The position numbers and the translations under genes are program-made. The notes under the pieces were generated by a model. It did not search any database and had not been told where the DNA came from. It was given only the letters and a program-made list of their open reading frames with translations. Positions 53,213 to 60,940 of a DNA stretch of 64,000 nt are shown here, in pieces. How positions within the stretch are numbered: the first letter of the stretch is position 1; each line of letters begins with the position of its first letter. This DNA is from Ideonella margarita (GTDB lineage Bacteria; Pseudomonadota; Gammaproteobacteria; Burkholderiales; Burkholderiaceae_C), in NCBI RefSeq assembly GCF_038066635.1, contig NZ_JBBUTI010000004.1:62001-126000 (forward strand), given 5' to 3'.

Positions 53213-53689
53213 ATGAATCAAGCCCCATCCACACTCTCATTCCCGGTGCGCATCCCCTTCGTCGAACAGCTGGGCCTGGAGCTGCACGCCTGCGGCCAGG
53301 GCGCCAGCGAGTTGCGCGTTGATCTGACCGAGGCCCACCTGAATTCCTGGGAAGTGGCCCACGGCGGCGTGCTGATGACGATGCTCGACGTGGCCATGGC
53401 CATGGCGGCGCGCAGCGAGGATCTGAGTGGTCCGGGCTGCGCCACCATCGAGATGAAGACCAGCTTCCTGCGGCCCGGTGAAGGCGAATTGCGGGCCCTG
53501 GGCCAACTGCTGCACCGCACCGCCACGATGGCCTTCTGCGAGGCCCGCGTGGTGAACGGTGACGGCGCGCTGGTGGCCCATGCCACCGGCACCTTCAAGT
53601 ACCTGCGTGCGCTGCCCGCCAAGGGCCGCACGCTCAAACCATTGCAACGTGCAGACGGCCTCTCGGGGCCGGCTGTCGACCAACCCTGA
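53213..53689 (+). CDS. Hotdog-fold thioesterase, PaaI family
   Basis: A 158-residue protein, the second hotdog thioesterase of the cluster. LNSWEVAHGGVLMTMLDVAMAMAARS contains the PaaI-type HGG and aspartate pattern, followed by TIEMKTSFLRPGEGELRALGQLLHRT. The ATG at 53213 lies 7 bp after the SDR stop and agrees with family length. It resembles phenylacetyl-CoA-type thioesterases in outline; the acyl substrate is unknown. Confidence 0.87.
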   Translation: MNQAPSTLSFPVRIPFVEQLGLELHACGQGASELRVDLTEAHLNSWEVAHGGVLMTMLDVAMAMAARSEDLSGPGCATIEMKTSFLRPGEGELRALGQLLHRTATMAFCEARVVNGDGALVAHATGTFKYLRALPAKGRTLKPLQRADGLSGPAVDQP

Positions 53690-53705
53690 AACGGAAACCG
53701 ACATC

Positions 53706-54725
53706 ATGACCACCCTCAATCGTCAAATCCATCTGGTATCCCGCCCGGCCGGTGAGCCCAGCGCTGACAACTTCAAGCTCGTCGAAGTGCCGGTCGAGGC
53801 CCTGGCGGAGGGCGAAGTGCTGGTGCGCAACCACTACCTGAGCCTGGACCCGTACATGCGCGGCCGCATGAACGAGAGCAAGAGCTACGCACAACCGCAA
53901 CCGCTGAACGACGTGATGATCGGTGGCACGGTGGGCGAGGTGGTGGCCTCCCGCAATGAGCACTTCAAGGAAGGCGACAAGGTCGTGGGCATGGGCGGCT
54001 GGCAGGAATACCAGCGCGTGAATGCCAACCAGCGCGGCGTGCTGCAGAAGGTCGACACGACCCACATCCCGCTGTCGGCCTACCTGGGCGCCGTCGGCAT
54101 GCCCGGCGTGACGGGCTGGTACGGCCTGGTCAAGATCATCAACCCGAAGGCCGGCGAAACCGTGGTGGTGAGTGCCGCCAGCGGCGCCGTGGGTGGCGCG
54201 GTGGGCCAGCTGGCCAAGGCCCGCGGCTGCCGCGTGGTGGGCATTGCCGGCGGCCCGGCCAAGTGCGAGGCCGTGGTGAAGGAATTGGGCTTTGACGCCT
54301 GCATCGACTACAAGGCCCACAACGATGTGCGCTCGCTGTCCAAGGCACTGAAGGAAGCCTGCCCGGACGGCATCGACGGTTACTTCGAGAACGTCGGCGG
54401 CATGATCCTCGACGCCGTGATGCTGCGCGCCAATGCCTTCAGCCGCATCGCCTTCTGCGGGATGATTTCCGGCTACAACGGCGAGCCGATCCCGATGACC
54501 AACCCGTCGCTCATCCTCGTCAACCGCATGAAGCTTGAAGGCTTCATCGTCAGCGAGCACATGGAAGTGTGGCCCGAGGCGTTGAAAGAGCTGGGCGGCA
54601 TGGTGGCCACCGGCAAGTTCAAGTACCGCGAAACCGTGGCCGACGGCATTGCCGCCGCCCCCGAAGCCTTCCTCGGCCTGCTGAAAGGCCGGAACTTCGG
54701 CAAGCAGCTGGTCAAGCTGATCTGA
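53706..54725 (+). CDS. NADP-dependent oxidoreductase, medium-chain (CurA-like)
   Basis: A 339-residue zinc-free medium-chain reductase. The N-terminal GroES-like half has HYLSLDPYMRGRMNESKSYAQP, the pattern of the leukotriene B4 12-hydroxydehydrogenase/CurA group. The Rossmann half has VVVSAASGAVGGAVGQLAKARGCRVVGIAGG. It is expected to reduce alpha,beta-unsaturated ketones or aldehydes with NADPH. It lies 16 bp after the thioesterase and abuts the GNAT gene. Confidence 0.92.
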   Translation: MTTLNRQIHLVSRPAGEPSADNFKLVEVPVEALAEGEVLVRNHYLSLDPYMRGRMNESKSYAQPQPLNDVMIGGTVGEVVASRNEHFKEGDKVVGMGGWQEYQRVNANQRGVLQKVDTTHIPLSAYLGAVGMPGVTGWYGLVKIINPKAGETVVVSAASGAVGGAVGQLAKARGCRVVGIAGGPAKCEAVVKELGFDACIDYKAHNDVRSLSKALKEACPDGIDGYFENVGGMILDAVMLRANAFSRIAFCGMISGYNGEPIPMTNPSLILVNRMKLEGFIVSEHMEVWPEALKELGGMVATGKFKYRETVADGIAAAPEAFLGLLKGRNFGKQLVKLI

Positions 54726-55228
54726 TGAGCATGGCGCCTGTCTCGCCGCCGGCCATCCGCTGGAGCTGGGTGCGCTTTGAAGACCTGGGCCTGCAGGGCC
54801 TGTACGACGCGCTGCAACTGCGCGCCCGGGTGTTCATTCTCGAGCAGGGGCCCTACCTGGACCCCGATGGGCTCGACCAGCACAGCTGGCACCTGCTTGG
54901 CCGCCTGGCGCAGCCCCACCAAGGGCTGCCGGCCGGCGAGCTGGTGCTGTACCTGCGGGCGGTAGACCCCGGGCACAAGTACGACGAGCCGTCGCTGGGT
55001 CGCGTCGTGAGCCACCCGGCGGTGCGCGGCAGCGGCCTCGGCCGTGCGCTGGTGCAGGAGGGTGTGGCCAGCTGCGACCGCACCTGGCCGGGCCAGGCCA
55101 ACCACATCAGCGCGCAGGCCCACCTCGCGAAGTTCTACGGCGAGTTCGGCTACCAGCCATGTTCCGAGGTTTACCTCGAGGACGACATCCCCCACCTGTC
55201 GATGCTGAGGCCACCATGCCCGATCTGA
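54725..55228 (+). CDS. GNAT-family N-acetyltransferase, ElaA-like
   Basis: A 167-residue acetyltransferase. The N-terminal block LQGLYDALQLRARVFILEQGPYLDPDGLDQHSWHLLG is the ElaA pattern, and the acetyl-CoA loop is SHPAVRGSGLGRALVQEG. Its ATG shares one base with the stop of the oxidoreductase gene (TGATG), so translation is probably coupled. The substrate is unknown. Its end overlaps the next gene by 13 bp. Confidence 0.88.
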   Translation: MSMAPVSPPAIRWSWVRFEDLGLQGLYDALQLRARVFILEQGPYLDPDGLDQHSWHLLGRLAQPHQGLPAGELVLYLRAVDPGHKYDEPSLGRVVSHPAVRGSGLGRALVQEGVASCDRTWPGQANHISAQAHLAKFYGEFGYQPCSEVYLEDDIPHLSMLRPPCPI

Positions 55229-56181
55229 CCCCCGAGGCCGATGGCTTCGTGCTGCACCACTACGCCGGCTCGCCGTTCTCGCAGAAGATCCGCTGGCTGA
55301 TAGGCTGGCACGGCCTGCACTGGCACAGCGTCAACGTGCCGGCCATCATGCCCAAGCCTGACGTGGTGGCGCTGACCGGCGGCTACCGCAAGACGCCGTT
55401 CCTGCAGCGCGGCGCAGACATCTGGTGTGACTCTGCGTTGATGGCCAAGGTGCTTGACGCGCACGGCCGGGCAGATGCCACGCTGTTCCCCGCAGCCACC
55501 CGTGGCCAGGCTGAAACGCTGGCGCAGTGGGCCGACAGCAGCCTGTTCTGGTGCGCCATTCCCTACGCCATGCAGCCCGCCGGCATCGGTGCGCTGCTGG
55601 GCAACCCGCCGCCCGAGGTGCTGAAGGCCTTCGCTGCCGACCGGGCGGCCTTCACGCCTGACATGCGCCGGCCCACCGTGGCCGACGCGGGTGCTGCGCT
55701 GCGCACTTACCTGGCGCGGCTGGAGCAGATGCTGAGCGCCAATCCCGGCGGCTTCCTGCTGGGCAGCCAGCCCTGCATCGCTGATCTGAGCGCGGCGCAG
55801 AGCGTTTGGTTCGTGCGCCGGGCCGGATCGCCCGTGGCTGATGTGCTGCAGCCGTTCACGCTTGTTGCCGCCTGGTTCGACCGCGTGGCGGTCTTCGGTG
55901 AAGGCCAGGCATCGCGGCTGTCGTCGGCTGACGCGATTGCGCAGGCCCACGCTGCTGCGCAGGCAGGCCGCCATGTGCCGGTGCATGTGGCCCAAGGCCA
56001 AGGCCTGGAAGCTGGTGCTGCGGTGCAGGTGTGCGCCACCGATTGCGGCCGCGACGTGATCAGCGGTGAGCTGGTGGGCCTGACCGATGACGAGATCGTG
56101 CTGGCGCGCGAGGACGAGCGCGCAGGCCGTGTGCATGTGCATTTCCCCCGGCTGGGCTTTGATGTGCGTGCCGCACGCTGA
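55216..56181 (+). CDS. Glutathione S-transferase-like protein
   Basis: A 321-residue protein. The N-terminal thioredoxin-like domain (about residues 10-90) reads FVLHHYAGSPFSQKIRWLIGWHGLHWHSVNVPAIMPKPDVVALTGGYRKTPFLQ with the cis-proline in KTPFL, and an all-helical GST domain follows (about 105-240). The last 80 residues extend beyond a usual GST as a small beta-rich domain. The serine in AGSPFS may be the glutathione-activating residue. It overlaps the GNAT gene by 13 bp in another frame. Confidence 0.82.
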   Translation: MPDLTPEADGFVLHHYAGSPFSQKIRWLIGWHGLHWHSVNVPAIMPKPDVVALTGGYRKTPFLQRGADIWCDSALMAKVLDAHGRADATLFPAATRGQAETLAQWADSSLFWCAIPYAMQPAGIGALLGNPPPEVLKAFAADRAAFTPDMRRPTVADAGAALRTYLARLEQMLSANPGGFLLGSQPCIADLSAAQSVWFVRRAGSPVADVLQPFTLVAAWFDRVAVFGEGQASRLSSADAIAQAHAAAQAGRHVPVHVAQGQGLEAGAAVQVCATDCGRDVISGELVGLTDDEIVLAREDERAGRVHVHFPRLGFDVRAAR

Positions 56182-56212
56182 TGCCCACCCATTCCAAGAG
56201 CAAGGAGACACC

Positions 56213-57115
56213 ATGAAAAGCTTCAAGGGCCGCACCGCGGTCATCACCGGCGCGGCGTCCGGCTTCGGCCTCGAGGCCTCTCGCATCGCCGCCCGCGAGG
56301 GCATGAACGTGGTCATGGCTGACGTGCAGCAGAGCGCGCTTGATGCCGCGGCCGCCGAGATCACCGCACTGGGCGCGCAGGTGCTGCCGTTCCAGCTGGA
56401 TGTGTCGAAGGCCGATCAGGTGGAGGCGCTGGCCATCGCTACGCGCAACACCTTCGGTGTGCCGCATTTCGTGTTCAACAACGCCGGTGTGGGCGCGGGT
56501 GGCCTGATCTGGGAACACACGCAGAAGGACTGGGAATGGGTCATCGGCGTCAACCTGATGGGCGTGGCCCACGGCGTGCGCCTGTTCACGCCGATGATGC
56601 TGGAAGCGGCCGCCGCAGACCCTGATTACGAGGGCCACATCGTCAACACCGCTTCGATGGCCGGCATGCTGAACGCGCCGAACATGGGCGTCTACAACGT
56701 CACCAAGCACGCGGTGGTGTCCTTGAGCGAAACGCTGTATCAAGACCTGGCGCTGGTGACTGACCAGGTCTCCGCCAGCGTGCTGTGCCCGTTCTTCGTG
56801 CCCACCGGCATCCACCAGAGCCACCGCAACCGGCCGGATGACATGCGCGAGAAGGTGCGCCCGACGCGCAGCCAGCTGATCGCGCAGGCGATGAGCGACA
56901 AGGCCGTCACCAGCGGCAAGATCAGCGCGGCCGAGGTGATGGGCTTCGTGTTTGACGCCATGCGTGAGCGCCGCTTCTACGTGTTCAGCCACCCCCATGC
57001 GCTGGGCGGTGTGCAGACCCGTCTGGAAGACGTGATGCAGCTGCGCAACCCGACTGACCCGTTCAAGGACCGCCCCGAGCTGGGTGATCAGTTGCGCGCG
57101 CAACTTCGGGCCTGA
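56213..57115 (+). CDS. Short-chain dehydrogenase/reductase
   Basis: A 300-residue SDR. The nucleotide motif is VITGAASGFGLEASRIAA, then NNAGVGAGG, and the catalytic Tyr-Lys pair is in YNVTKHAVV with the serine in TASMAGML. The sequence MADVQQSALDAAAAEI after the second strand has an aspartate, suggesting NAD(H) rather than NADP(H). It is the last gene of the catabolic series; AAGGAG precedes the ATG. The substrate is not determinable. Confidence 0.9.
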   Translation: MKSFKGRTAVITGAASGFGLEASRIAAREGMNVVMADVQQSALDAAAAEITALGAQVLPFQLDVSKADQVEALAIATRNTFGVPHFVFNNAGVGAGGLIWEHTQKDWEWVIGVNLMGVAHGVRLFTPMMLEAAAADPDYEGHIVNTASMAGMLNAPNMGVYNVTKHAVVSLSETLYQDLALVTDQVSASVLCPFFVPTGIHQSHRNRPDDMREKVRPTRSQLIAQAMSDKAVTSGKISAAEVMGFVFDAMRERRFYVFSHPHALGGVQTRLEDVMQLRNPTDPFKDRPELGDQLRAQLRA

Positions 57116-57194
57116 TATCGGGCGTTGCAGCGGGCTGGATGGCGGGCCTGACGCCTTTGTTGCGGCTCAGCCCGCGCTCCGGCCCGATTTCACG

Positions 57195-57226
57195 GCGGCC
57201 CGCCCGGTGCAAACCGGGCGGGCCGC
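57195..57226. terminator. Strong GC hairpin at the end of the catabolic region
   Basis: A perfect 14-bp stem with a GCAA (GNRA-type) tetraloop in the 159-bp gap before tex. No T-run follows on either side, so it may stop transcription weakly or protect the 3' end of the upstream mRNA. Nothing else clear is seen in the gap. Confidence 0.5.
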
Positions 57227-57274
57227 TGCGTTCTGGCAAACTCGCGCGCTCACCGCACACCTGAGCGACAAGTT

Positions 57275-59623
57275 TTGGAAAAGATCCTGCTGCAAATTGC
57301 CGCCGAACTGAAGGTTCGGCCGGCCCAAGTGACTGCCGCCGTGAACCTGCTGGATGGCGGCGCCACCGTGCCCTTCATCGCTCGTTACCGCAAGGAGGCC
57401 ACCGACGGCCTCGACGACATCCAGCTGCGTGAGCTTGAAAGCCGCCTGGGCTACCTGCGTGAGCTGGAAGACCGCCGCGCGGCCGTGCTCAAGAGCATTG
57501 ATGAACAAGGCAAGCTGACGCCCGAGCTGCGTCAGGCCATCGAGCTGGTGCCCACCAAGCAGGAGCTGGAAGACCTCTACCTGCCGTACAAGCCCAAGCG
57601 CCGCACCAAGGGCATGATCGCCCGCGAAGCCGGCCTGGAGCCGCTGGCCGACAAGCTGTTTGCCGACCCGCTGCTGGAGCCGGCCGCCGAGGCCGCGGCC
57701 TTCATCAACGCTGAGCTGGGCTTTGCCGATGCGTTCGCTGTGCTCGACGGCGTGCGCGACCTGCTGAGCGAGCGCTGGGCCGAAGACGCCGCGCTGGTCA
57801 AGACGCTGCGCGAATGGCTGTGGGCCGAGGGCCTGTTCAAGTCGAAGGTGATGGACGGCAAGGACGTCAACAACCCCGACGTGGCCAAGTTCCGTGACTA
57901 TTTCGACTACGACGAACCGATCCGCACCGTGCCCTCGCACCGGGCGCTGGCGGTGTTCCGTGGCCGCACCCAGGAATTCCTCGACGCCAAGCTGGTGCTC
58001 GACGAAGAGGTGGTGCCGGGCCAGCCGACGCTGGCCGAAGGCCGCATCGCCACCCATCTGGGCTGGCGGCATGGCAAGCGTGCGGGCGACGAGCTGATCC
58101 GCAAGACCATCGCCTGGACCTGGAAGGTCAAGCTGGCGTTGAGCCTGGAGCGTGATCTGTTCAGCCGCCTGCGCGAAGAGGCCGAGAAGGTTGCGATCAA
58201 GGTGTTCAGCGAAAACCTGCGCGACCTGCTGCTGGCCGCGCCGGCCGGCAAGCGCGTGGTGATGGGCCTGGACCCGGGCATCCGCACCGGCGTGAAGGTG
58301 GCGGTGGTGAGCGACACCGGCAAGGTGCTGGACACCCACACCGTGTACCCGCATGAGCCGCGCAAGGACTGGGAAGGTTCCATCCATGCGCTGGGCCGCC
58401 TGTGCGCCACCCACGGCGTGAACCTGATCGCCATCGGCAACGGCACGGCCAGCCGTGAAACCGACAAGCTGGCGGCCGACCTGATCAAGCGCATCCAGCA
58501 GCTGGCGCCGGGCACGCACATCGAGAAGGTGGTGGTCAGTGAAGCTGGCGCTTCGGTGTATTCGGCCTCCGAGTTCGCCTCTAAGGAGCTGCCGGACCTG
58601 GACGTGAGCCTGCGCGGTGCGGTGTCGATTGCCCGCCGCCTGCAAGACCCGCTGGCCGAGCTGGTGAAGATCGACCCGAAGAGCATCGGCGTGGGCCAGT
58701 ACCAGCACGATGTGAACCAGAGCGAGCTTGCCCGCACGCTGGACACCGTGGTGGAAGACTGCGTGAACTCGGTGGGCGTGGACCTGAACACCGCCTCGGC
58801 CCCGCTGCTGGCGCAGGTGTCGGGTTTGTCGTCGGCCGTGGCCAACAGCATCGTGCGCTGGCGTGAGGCCAATGGCCGCTTCCTGAACCGCAAGCAGCTG
58901 CTCGATGTGGCGGGCCTGGGTGCCAAGACCTTCGAGCAATCGGCCGGCTTCCTGCGCATTCGCGATGGCGACAATCCGCTGGATCTGTCGGGCGTGCACC
59001 CGGAAACCTACCCGGTGGTCGAGAAGATCGTCACCGCTGCTGGTCGGCCGGTGCATGAGCTGATCGGCAACTCGGACGTGCTGCGCAAGCTGCGCCCCGA
59101 GCTGCTGGCCGATGAGCGCTTTGGCGCCATCACCGTCAAAGACATCCTGGCCGAGCTGGAAAAGCCGGGCCGTGATCCGCGCCCGGACTTCAAGGTGGCG
59201 CGCTTCAACGACGGCGTCGAAGACATCAAGGACCTGACCGAAGGCATGGTGCTGGAAGGCACGGTGTCCAACGTGGCCCAGTTCGGCGCCTTCGTCGACC
59301 TGGGCGTGCACCAGGACGGCCTGGTGCATGTGAGCCAGCTCTCCAACAAGTTCGTCACCGATGCCCGCGAGGTCGTGAAGACCGGCGACATCGTCAAGGT
59401 GCGCGTGCTGGAGGTGGATCTGTCGCGCAAGCGCATTTCGCTGACCATGAAGCTCGATGCCGCGCCCGTGCCCAAGGGCGCTGCGCGGGGTGACAACAGC
59501 TACCGCCCACCCGCACGCGGTGAGCGTGGTGCCGGTGGCTACAGCGCAGGTGGCGCCAGCAACCGTGGCCAAGCTGATTCGCCCAGCGCCATGGCGGCCG
59601 CCTTCGCCAAGCTCAAGCGCTGA
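57275..59623 (+). CDS. tex: Tex-family RNA-binding transcription accessory protein
   Basis: A 782-residue protein starting, by my reading, at TTG: homologues begin with this same EKILLQIAAEL stretch and no ATG or GTG lies in frame just upstream. The order is an N-terminal helical region, a YqgF/RNase H-like domain (about 325-440; VVMGLDPGIRTGVKVAVV), helix-hairpin-helix motifs (VGVDLNTASAPLLAQVSGL, DVAGLGAKTFEQSAGFLRI), and a C-terminal S1 RNA-binding domain (about 650-725; GMVLEGTVSNVAQFGAFVDLGVHQDGLVHVSQL). The tail is glycine and arginine-rich. Tex influences transcription and stress tolerance in several pathogens. Confidence 0.95.
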   Translation: MEKILLQIAAELKVRPAQVTAAVNLLDGGATVPFIARYRKEATDGLDDIQLRELESRLGYLRELEDRRAAVLKSIDEQGKLTPELRQAIELVPTKQELEDLYLPYKPKRRTKGMIAREAGLEPLADKLFADPLLEPAAEAAAFINAELGFADAFAVLDGVRDLLSERWAEDAALVKTLREWLWAEGLFKSKVMDGKDVNNPDVAKFRDYFDYDEPIRTVPSHRALAVFRGRTQEFLDAKLVLDEEVVPGQPTLAEGRIATHLGWRHGKRAGDELIRKTIAWTWKVKLALSLERDLFSRLREEAEKVAIKVFSENLRDLLLAAPAGKRVVMGLDPGIRTGVKVAVVSDTGKVLDTHTVYPHEPRKDWEGSIHALGRLCATHGVNLIAIGNGTASRETDKLAADLIKRIQQLAPGTHIEKVVVSEAGASVYSASEFASKELPDLDVSLRGAVSIARRLQDPLAELVKIDPKSIGVGQYQHDVNQSELARTLDTVVEDCVNSVGVDLNTASAPLLAQVSGLSSAVANSIVRWREANGRFLNRKQLLDVAGLGAKTFEQSAGFLRIRDGDNPLDLSGVHPETYPVVEKIVTAAGRPVHELIGNSDVLRKLRPELLADERFGAITVKDILAELEKPGRDPRPDFKVARFNDGVEDIKDLTEGMVLEGTVSNVAQFGAFVDLGVHQDGLVHVSQLSNKFVTDAREVVKTGDIVKVRVLEVDLSRKRISLTMKLDAAPVPKGAARGDNSYRPPARGERGAGGYSAGGASNRGQADSPSAMAAAFAKLKR

Positions 59624-59640
59624 TCAGGGGCGGGCCAGCC

Positions 59641-60723
59641 ATGCGCGCGCCGCTCAAGGCCCTGCGGGTGCTGGCCGGGCCCATCGCCCGCGCCCACCTG
59701 CGTGAACGCGGCCTGCGCCCCGATGACGTGCGGGTCATCCCGGCGGCAGCCGGTGGTCCGAAGGGCTTGATCCTCAACCCGCTCGACCGCTTCCTGTTTG
59801 GCCAGTGGTTGCCGCGCGGCAACCACGAGGTGCACCTGATCGGCGCCTCCATCGGCAGCTGGCGCATGGCCGCCGCGTGTGCGGCCGATGCGGACCAGTC
59901 ACTGGCTGCGATGGCGGACGCCTATGTGCACCAGACCTACGACCACGCGCCCGGCCGGGCCCCGGAGGCGGCGCTCGTCAGCCGGGTATTCCGCGAGACG
60001 CTGCAACAGCAGCTCGGCAGCCGTGCAGCTGAACTGCTGAGCCACCCGCGGCTGCGCCTGCATGTGGTGACCAGCCACGGCCGCGGGCTGCTGGGCCGGG
60101 AAGGGCGGCTGCGCACGCCGCTGGGCTATGGCCTGGCGTTTGCCGGCAACCTGCTGACCCGCGCCTCGCTGGGCCTGAGCCTGGAGCGCGTGGTGTTTTC
60201 CGATCCGCGCTCACCCTTGCCGCTGCCGCTGGATGACTTCCGGAGCCTGCAGCGGCCGCTGGATGCCCGCAACCTCGTCGACAGCGTGCTGGCGAGCTGC
60301 TCCATCCCGTTCTGGTTGAAGGCGGTGCACGACATTCCGGGCGGGCCAGCTGGCGCCTACTGGGATGGCGGCATCACTGACTACCACCTGCACTGGCCGT
60401 ACCAGCGCATGACGCACGGCCTGGCCCTGTACCCGCATTTTCAGCACACGCTGGTGCCCGGCTGGCTCGACAAGGCCCTGCCGTGGCGGCACGGCAGCAC
60501 CTCGGCACTCGACCGCGTGGTGGTACTGGCGCCGAAGCCCGAATGGGTGGCTGGACTGCCGGGCGCCAAGCTGCCTGACCGCGCCGACTTCCAGCAATAT
60601 GGCGATGATGTGCCGGCCCGCATCCGGGCCTGGCAGGCGGCGATCGCGCAGAGCCAGCGCCTGGCCGACGAGTTCGCACAGCTGGTTGAAAGCGGGCAGG
60701 GCATCGATGCCGAGCCGCTCTGA
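59641..60723 (+). CDS. Patatin-like phospholipase
   Basis: A 360-residue protein with the patatin catalytic set: an oxyanion-type glycine loop (AAAGGPKGL, about 37-45), the nucleophile elbow GASIGSW (GxSxG), and the Asp dyad partner in YWDGGITDY. No signal peptide is evident, so it is probably cytoplasmic or peripherally membrane-bound. It should hydrolyse acyl esters of lipids. It starts 17 bp after tex and could be co-transcribed with it. Confidence 0.87.
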   Translation: MRAPLKALRVLAGPIARAHLRERGLRPDDVRVIPAAAGGPKGLILNPLDRFLFGQWLPRGNHEVHLIGASIGSWRMAAACAADADQSLAAMADAYVHQTYDHAPGRAPEAALVSRVFRETLQQQLGSRAAELLSHPRLRLHVVTSHGRGLLGREGRLRTPLGYGLAFAGNLLTRASLGLSLERVVFSDPRSPLPLPLDDFRSLQRPLDARNLVDSVLASCSIPFWLKAVHDIPGGPAGAYWDGGITDYHLHWPYQRMTHGLALYPHFQHTLVPGWLDKALPWRHGSTSALDRVVVLAPKPEWVAGLPGAKLPDRADFQQYGDDVPARIRAWQAAIAQSQRLADEFAQLVESGQGIDAEPL

Positions 60724-60754
60724 CAGCGGCAAGCGCCGGCCCGGGCGATGCGGC

Positions 60755-60760
60755 TACAAT
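60755..60760 (+). promoter_or_regulatory. -10 element, candidate thrS promoter
   Basis: TACAAT 46 bp before the leader-peptide start. No clear -35 box lies at the standard distance. It is the best promoter-like element in the 217-bp region between the lipase gene and thrS. Confidence 0.35.
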
Positions 60761-60805
60761 TCCACCAACATCAACCGATCAAGAACGGGAAAGGCAGCAC
60801 GGGTT

Positions 60806-60844
60806 ATGACACCGCGAACTTGGACCTTCGTCACTGAGGTTTAG
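60806..60844 (+). CDS. Putative threonine-rich leader peptide of thrS
   Basis: A 12-codon open frame MTPRTWTFVTEV with threonine at positions 2, 5, 7 and 10 (codons ACA, ACT, ACC, ACT), placed 96 bp before thrS and 45 bp before a terminator-like hairpin. Leader peptides rich in the cognate amino acid are the hallmark of transcription attenuation. A ribosome stalled at Thr codons when charged tRNA-Thr is scarce would change folding of the RNA behind it. No strong Shine-Dalgarno is present. Confidence 0.6.
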   Translation: MTPRTWTFVTEV

Positions 60845-60889
60845 TCGGCCGCGGCTGGAGTACACACGTCCCCTTCGTTCCTGTTCCCC

Positions 60890-60928
60890 AAGAAAGCGCG
60901 GCTGCCACAGCTGCGCTTTCTTGTTTCT
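60890..60928 (+). promoter_or_regulatory. Attenuator-type hairpin upstream of thrS
   Basis: A 15-bp stem with one G-U pair (60890-60904 with 60908-60922, CCA loop) followed by GTTTCT. The 7-mer GCGGCTG inside its 5' arm (60898-60904) is repeated at 60851-60857, so the upstream copy could pair with the 3' arm and prevent this hairpin. That gives two exclusive structures between the Thr-rich leader peptide and thrS. Confidence 0.6.
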
Positions 60929-60940
60929 GGAGATTCCCAC

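Noticed and set aside
57167..59572. An 801-codon open frame antisense to tex
   Set aside because: It exactly shadows tex in very GC-rich DNA, where stop codons are rare in other frames. Its translation is histidine and glutamine-rich with no recognisable domain.
60724..60940. A tRNA or T-box in the thrS leader
   Set aside because: No cloverleaf or T-box sequence is visible; the Thr-rich open frame and hairpin explain the region better.
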